Assembly (NCBI GenBank): GCA_900073065.1
Contig: FJOG01000035.1
Span: 41,723-105,722, forward strand
From: Phialocephala subalpina
Lineage: Eukaryota > Ascomycota > Leotiomycetes > Helotiales > Mollisiaceae
DNA: 64,000 nucleotides
Reading direction: 5' to 3'
Shown: positions 58,901 to 64,000 of the stretch, in pieces
Layout of the letters: each line of letters opens with the position of its first letter
Numbering within the stretch: the stretch's first letter is position 1
The notes under the pieces: generated by a model
The model's input: only the letters and a program-made list of their open reading frames with translations
What the model was told of the DNA's origin: nothing
The model's database searches: none
Position numbers and translations under genes: made by a program

Positions 58901-59672
58901 CTTCAACAGCCGGTCGACGTCGAGAAGTGCGTAGGACCTTGAATCAGCTACGCAAGCAAATGAGTCCCTGCGAACCGATATAGTACTGCCGGCAAAGTCA
59001 ATCGTCCTGAGTGCCCGCGGATCTTCACTGATCTTGATGACCCGTATCTTCTTGTTCAAAGATGCCAGCACAGTGACTGAAGGACTCCTGCCATCGTTGC
59101 TATTCCCTTCCTTGATATCCGTATTGAGGTCTATGCCGCCAATCCAGTTGCATGGCCGAATCTGCGTGTTCCCAAATACGGGACTCAATTCCGGCAGTGA
59201 ATAGAATGTGACTGTCCAATTACACAATATGCATGCTTTGTTGACCTTGGGGAGAAGCAAGATCTGCTGGACGCCTGGTCGTGCTGGTGTAGGGGGCTCG
59301 TGGAAGGCAGGAGGTAGCCTCGAGGCTAGGATATAGGACGGCCTTCCTGAAGCATCTTCAGGATCGGGAGGGATTTGTACGAAGTGTAGGATTTCTGAAG
59401 CAGATGTCCCAATGTATAGATTCTGGTCTGGGTGGTGTCAGCTATTGTTGCGTTCAGGAAGCTGGGACATTAATGGCAGGCACGCCCTTTTCTGCGCCAA
59501 CTCCCGTACACATACCTAAAAACTCCACGCAATTGATCTCGATATCATCTCTGTCTCCTTCTGCAGACAGTGGCAAGTCCTGGAGCAAGCTGCGCAATAC
59601 GAAGGGTCCCGTCTCCGGAGCCGCGCACCTTGTCTTCCTCGAACTTGTTGTTTCGACATCTTGGGTCTCCAT
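55988..59672 (-). CDS. VPS3: Vps3/TRAP1-like tethering-complex subunit
   Basis: Exons 59672-59516 and 59427-55988 join in frame (NCVEFL-DQNLYIGTSASEIL) to 1198 residues. The N-terminal ~300 residues fit a citron-homology beta-propeller domain, split by a Ser- and Pro-rich insert (PLPPPPGEA, MPPPPPAPEP at ~343-366). The second half is helical, with Vps39/TRAP1-type segments: DAALLIVLLQLDRSTPAG, ERAISLLESYNRLYVLSRLY, and near the end HHEEALRLLTHGLGDYDTAINYCL. Proteins of this type (Vps3, Vps39, TGFBRAP1) are subunits of the CORVET or HOPS tethers that dock endosomes and vacuoles through Rab5 or Rab7. The short CNH and overall length favour Vps3/TRAP1 over Vps39, but this was not tested by alignment. 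Confidence 0.78.
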
Positions 59673-60401
59673 AGTCTGCGGAGCTGGCGCTCATCAGGGT
59701 ATCATCGTAGTTTATTGTTTATGAACAAAAGCGCGCGGCTGCCAGTTCTTCTGTGCCGCATTCGTAATGTTGGTGGTGGGGAGAGCTTCTGAGCAAGGCT
59801 GCAACTTTCGGGCATTGGAGCTGAGCAAAACATCAAGCGCTAAATGATTCGACACATTGGGCTTCAACAACCTTTATCGATTTTTGAAGCGATTTTGATA
59901 TATTATGATGGAGAAGAACAAAGCAAGCAATCGGTGGTTTATAGAAAGTCTGTATTATTTCCGGAACATATTTCACACGTCGGCTCAAATTGTTAGGCTG
60001 ATGATGATGAGACATTGAGAGCACCATCAACATCCTTGGAATCAAGTCACAGAACACGTTCTCTGATTTTAGAATGCTAGTTTTTCCTTAGCTACAACGG
60101 CCTTCTACATACCACTTACTTGAACAGGTCACAAAGTTGATGCTGCACAATTTCCCAATTTTTTGGCCGTCGAGGCAGCTTAATATATTGGATTCTGGTA
60201 CATACTCGAAGGGCAAAAAGGATTGCTAATCCGAAGAAATTATGGAGTCCATCATAAAAACAACAATGAGCGAAGCTGCCAAGAGTAGTAATACGTAGTA
60301 AAATGTCCCGACAAGGAAACCGATATCCCAAAACCTCAGAGAGTATTGTTCCGAATAACAAGGCAAGGAAATTCGTCAATCATCAGCTCGCCCAGGGACA
60401 A
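59673..60401. other. Intergenic region
   Basis: About 730 bp, moderately AT-rich, between the Vps3-like start codon and the stop codon of the next minus-strand gene. No coding sequence supported. Confidence 0.5.
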
Positions 60402-62551
60402 TCACTCGGCGACGACATCCTCAGCGACCTTGCTAGTCATTCTTTCCCAAATCTCATCCATCTTCTTCTCAGCTTCTTCCTTGCTGAGAATCTTGCCGAC
60501 AACAAGTGTTCCAGGGCGGAACCCTTCATCCGGGATTGCCTCCATAGTTCCACCACGGCGAGGAGGAGATACAGTGCGAGGCGGAGGATGGAAGATTGGC
60601 ACTCGTCGGTTGGGAGAGAAAGAGCGTTCGCGCTCATATATTCTGTGAGGTGGGCTTCGATACCTCCTCCCACGGTCTCTTCTTCCAAAGTCCCTCACCC
60701 AAGGGTCATTTCGCCTGAATGGTTGACGTCTCTCAACTGAATCGATCTTCTCTCCTCGAATGGTCACAAGCCAATCGGTTGTCTTTGGGTCCTTGCCCCA
60801 TTTCTTGGTGGAGCTGTACATATGCTTCTGCTTTGGTCGAATCGCGACCACCTCCCAGATAGTTCTGGCGGCTTCATGATTGGAAGCATCGCTGCGGTCT
60901 TCGAGGAGCTGCTCGATTGCAACTCCACCTTTCTTGGGAATGGCTCTAATCGCCTTTTGCATCATCTCCTTATGTTTGGCTGGAGACAAGTCTGCAGTAG
61001 CGAACTGATGCTGCTCCTTCAATTCGTCCTGAGTTCTAAATTCGGCATCAGTGCCCCTATAATATTGGAGTCAGTATACTTCTCTAATTGCTTGCCAGAG
61101 AGAATCCTAGTAGTAGTGGGTCATTCGCGTTGAGTGGCTGCGCGTGTCGAGGCTCTAGCGACGACACTGACAAGGAAATTTTGCGACTTACCAAAATCCT
61201 TCGTCTTCATAATACCTCTTGAAGCTGATCCCAAGAACCTTGACGCTGCTGTTTCTATTCTTGACAGGTTCGTTCCATCTCAAGAGCCATTCTTCATAGA
61301 CTTCGGTTGTATCCAGTACAGACCTGGGCAATCAGTCAGTTAAGATTATTTGAGTTTGGCTTCAGGAAAGACTGACGGTGTTGAATCATATGATACGAAA
61401 GAGTCGAAGCTGCGGTTGCGAGTTTGATAGTCCTTGGCAATATCAACCCTTCTGCCTCGAGGCTTGGGGTCAACAAAAAGAGTGGTGTCGCTAGCAGTAT
61501 CCGTGTCTCTACGGAGGAAAATCGGCGCTGGCCCATGATTCATTCTCTCGAGTCTTGCTTTCTCAAGAGCTGCTTCCTCCTCCTTCGCCTGTTCAGCCTT
61601 TTCGACGCTGTGGACGAGATGTGGCAGAAGTGCTGTCAGATTCTTGAATTCATCCGCCTGCTCTTGGTCGAGAGTAGTCCTGTTGTCCTTGTCAGTGTCA
61701 TACTTCGTGACGAAGGGTATGTCAAACGTACTTTTGGCTGATATTCTTCAAGATCATGTACTTGACGATATCGTTTAATTCAAGAAGGCTATCCCGCGTA
61801 TCGTCCAAACTCTTCCTGTACCCAAGATCTCGGTGTCAGTATTCCTATTTTAAGAACTTCAAAGAGGAGAGTAGAGTGTCCTAGAAGCCTCGGGATATTT
61901 AGACTCGAGACAAAGGGGAAAGGGGAATATTGCTCCGAGAAGGTGGGCTTACCAGTAGTTCTTGGCTTGCTCTCTGCCACCAAGTGACACGGTGATTAGA
62001 AGCCACGGCTTCAACGAATTAGCACAGTAAAAGGCTATTTTGATTTGTGAGAGTTCCCGGAGCTAAGAGCAGTCTTAAGAGGCTGCATGCAAACGGATGA
62101 GGTCCGTTTGTTTTCATGTCTTAACTCTAGAGACAACTTCCACCTCCCGGAACCCTCATACAAGAATCAGCAAAAGCGTATGGGAATAAGCACGTACATC
62201 CACCTCAGCCGTGAAGGTTTGGTCGCCGAGTTTGCCATCATTTTTCCAAACCCCCGATGAAATTCCTTCGTTGATCAAGACGAGGAACTTCTCGAGATTT
62301 ACTTTGCATGTCTCGCAGAGGGGACGGAAAGCCTCTTCCCTGACGGGGAAGTCATTCTCATACTTGTTGATTGTGGTTCCAAGTTCCGTAAGCGTGGTAG
62401 CTGTGAGAGAAAGAGTGGCATAAAGATTTTCGAGCCTGCGATCCTGAACCTTTCGATAGGTGATGAACTTAGTGAAGGAAGTCATCAATGTCTGTCCCGT
62501 CTTAGCAACATCAAGGACAAAGTCCCCTGGGCGACTACTAGGAGCAGCCAT
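60402..62551 (-). CDS. Six-exon fungal protein with conserved N-terminal helical domain
   Basis: Exons 62551-62198, 62008-61953, 61815-61732, 61679-61377, 61323-61192 and 61056-60402 keep phase at all five junctions and give 527 residues. The start reads PSSRPGDFVLDVAKTGQTL with LTELGTTINKYENDFP, a pattern I associate with fungal N-terminal domains of uncharacterised proteins; DPWLLITVSLGGREQAKNYW and LLELNDIVKYMILK extend it. A coiled segment (EKAEQAKEEEAALEKARLER), a polar region and a short domain with VLDTTEVYEEWLLRWNEP follow. The C-terminus is Arg/Pro/Ser-rich (RRDRGRRYRSPPHRIYERER). No catalytic motif is seen. Function unknown. Confidence 0.8.
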
Positions 62552-64000
62552 GGTGCAAACGAATGTTGATAGACTTCAGTCTGATATTGGTGTCAATTCG
62601 AATGTTCCTCCTCCAGAGGCGATTCAGTCTGGCGATGTCGAACAGAAGTTCGAATGGCCGCCAACTTTATGGCAGTTAGCCGATATTTATCTTTCTCCCC
62701 ACACTCTCATAGGGCTATGCAGCCTAGAATTCGTCAATGCCCTCAGCTCATTGCAAGGCACCAGCAGGCATCCGCATTGGTTCGTACTAATCAATACTCC
62801 AGATATTATCGCCATCATGCAGCTTCTCGGAGTACTCCTCCAATGAAGACAGCAATTCATGATGCAAGAACGTGCCTCTTAAGCCGCAAACCAAGCCCTT
62901 ACTCGGTCATCATGCATGAGCCTATTCGCCTGAAAGTGTGCCTCGCGGGCCCAGAAGGCAATCGAAACAACATTGGCCGGATTACCTGCATCAAGCCGTG
63001 TGGAAGACGTTCACCAGAGGGTTTTGCAAGCATTATGCAGACGCAACTGCAAGCACTAGATACTCGGTGTGGGATTTTAGTCGAAAACGAGGCTTAGCAC
63101 AGCCTTACTTCCACGTGAGCAACAAAAGGTTTACTGAAGCTTGAAGATCACTTCGGATGTCCAGGACAAGACACCGAAAAGATCCAAGGAAGTTTGTACC
63201 AGGATTTAAAGTCCATGAGAGCCGTTTTGTCATACCTAGGAAGGACATTCTGGCCTTAAGAGGAGCATGAAGAGGCCAGAAGATGGTCTCAATGCCCCAC
63301 CCTTTTCAGGACTTCTAAAACGCTGAATATTGAATTGAATGCCACGATTTCCCTGGGAACTCTAACAGTGGAATAGGGAATCAGGATATTGATACTCAGC
63401 TCATTGTTCTGAGATCTCAGCTAGTCGCCGGGCTAGGGACAGCTGCTGAATCATCAAACAAGCGATCGAGAAAAAATGTTTAAACAGCAATTGGGGGGAA
63501 AGATAACTGAAGAGTTCCGAGTGAGACAAAGAAGAATAGTGAGCTGGTGAAGAACAGAGTCTGAGTACTGGAGGATGCATTGTCCCCTAACCCGATCAAC
63601 TGTTCAACTGTGTCACAACTTGATATTGTGTCCAAGAGCTGAATGTAAGAGAACTGGGAAATCCAAAGCGAGAGGAAACATGACTTGTTAAGGCAAGGAT
63701 AAAGTCTTCTGCTGAGAATTATTGAAAATGTTTTATTTCGAATGAAGGAGTGATTCCTGAAGCATTCGGTGGCTGTGTTTCCGTTTCCGTGATGACAGCA
63801 AGCAGGGATGTTGCCGAGCTGTTCCTGACACGTTAGATCTTAAGCTATGAATTTGTTTGTATCACAACCTCAACGACATTCTAACTCGAACCGATACGTA
63901 TCTGCGAGCTAGGCATCTAGCAGAGGTGGATAACTAGGGCACCTGATGAATACAATTTAATAATTTATGACACGATGGCGGACTTCGCAGCAGAAACAGC
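62552..64000. other. Right-edge intergenic region
   Basis: About 1.45 kb to the window edge. Overlapping plus-strand frames at 62.65-63.14 kb include a coding-like piece (DYLHQAVWKTFTRGFCKHY) without start, stop logic or domain, so it may be a relic. The last 800 bp is AT-richer with no open frame of note. Confidence 0.4.

Noticed and set aside
62654..63144. Two overlapping plus-strand frames of 147 and 68 codons
   Set aside because: No domain, start context or splice logic; kept only as a possible relic in the description of the interval.
1..64000. CRISPR arrays, bacterial operons or prophage
   Set aside because: No spaced direct-repeat array exists and all gene structures are eukaryotic with spliceosomal introns.

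Overview
The window is nuclear DNA of a filamentous ascomycete (Pezizomycotina). Introns are short (43-140 bp in most genes), with GTAAGT/GTATGT-type donors and CTAAC/CTGAC/CTGAT branch sites. The genes are fungal in character: PAS kinase, CPS1/DIP2-type double adenylate-forming protein, class II cAMP phosphodiesterase, Clr5-domain protein, Hos4-like Set3C subunit. I lean towards Leotiomycetes on gene flavour, which is inference only. One N (14992) and an exact 250-bp duplication point to a draft assembly.

Layout. 1-2672 (-) is the N-terminal part of a PAS kinase, cut by the window edge. 6287-8419 (+) is an F-box/LRR protein with a C-terminal CaaX box. 11837-14500 (+) is a PXA/Nexin_C-like membrane protein with a 921-bp intron. 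15262-17059 (-) is a CENP-B-type helix-turn-helix protein that carries a 250-bp tandem duplication where a second DNA-binding domain is expected. 20347-22137 (-) is the GTPase DRG1/RBG1, rebuilt here from nine exons including a 7-nt microexon between two homologous introns. DFG10-like polyprenol reductase (22428-23364, +) starts divergently from DRG1 and ends 5 bp from the convergent ALKBH6-like dioxygenase (23370-24165, -). 24935-29692 (+) is a Hos4-like ankyrin protein. 30435-30977 (-) is a small unknown. 31726-34002 (+) is a Clr5-TPR gene broken by two stop codons.

The right half holds CPS1/DIP2 (35792-41659, +), PDE1-like cAMP phosphodiesterase (42710-44476, +), a lineage-specific putative zinc-binding protein (45341-47218, +), a HERP/Usa1-like UBL membrane protein (47735-50087, -), mitochondrial phosphatidylserine decarboxylase (50789-52561, +), a small conserved-looking protein (53039-53674, +), a secreted four-repeat peptide precursor (53758-54205, -), a Vps3/TRAP1-like tethering subunit (55988-59672, -) and a six-exon fungal protein (60402-62551, -). 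Two non-autonomous inverted-repeat elements lie at 18179-18342 and 50347-50640.

Most genes are unrelated housekeeping or signalling genes with no visible operon or cluster logic. The best candidate for an undescribed system is the 132-residue secreted precursor at 53758-54205. It has a signal peptide, four near-identical two-cysteine repeats each with a Kex2-type KR, and spacers that grow in Glu-Ala/Glu-Pro dipeptide steps, as in alpha-factor precursors. Other strong observations are the DRG1 microexon with twin introns and the rearranged CENP-B-type gene.
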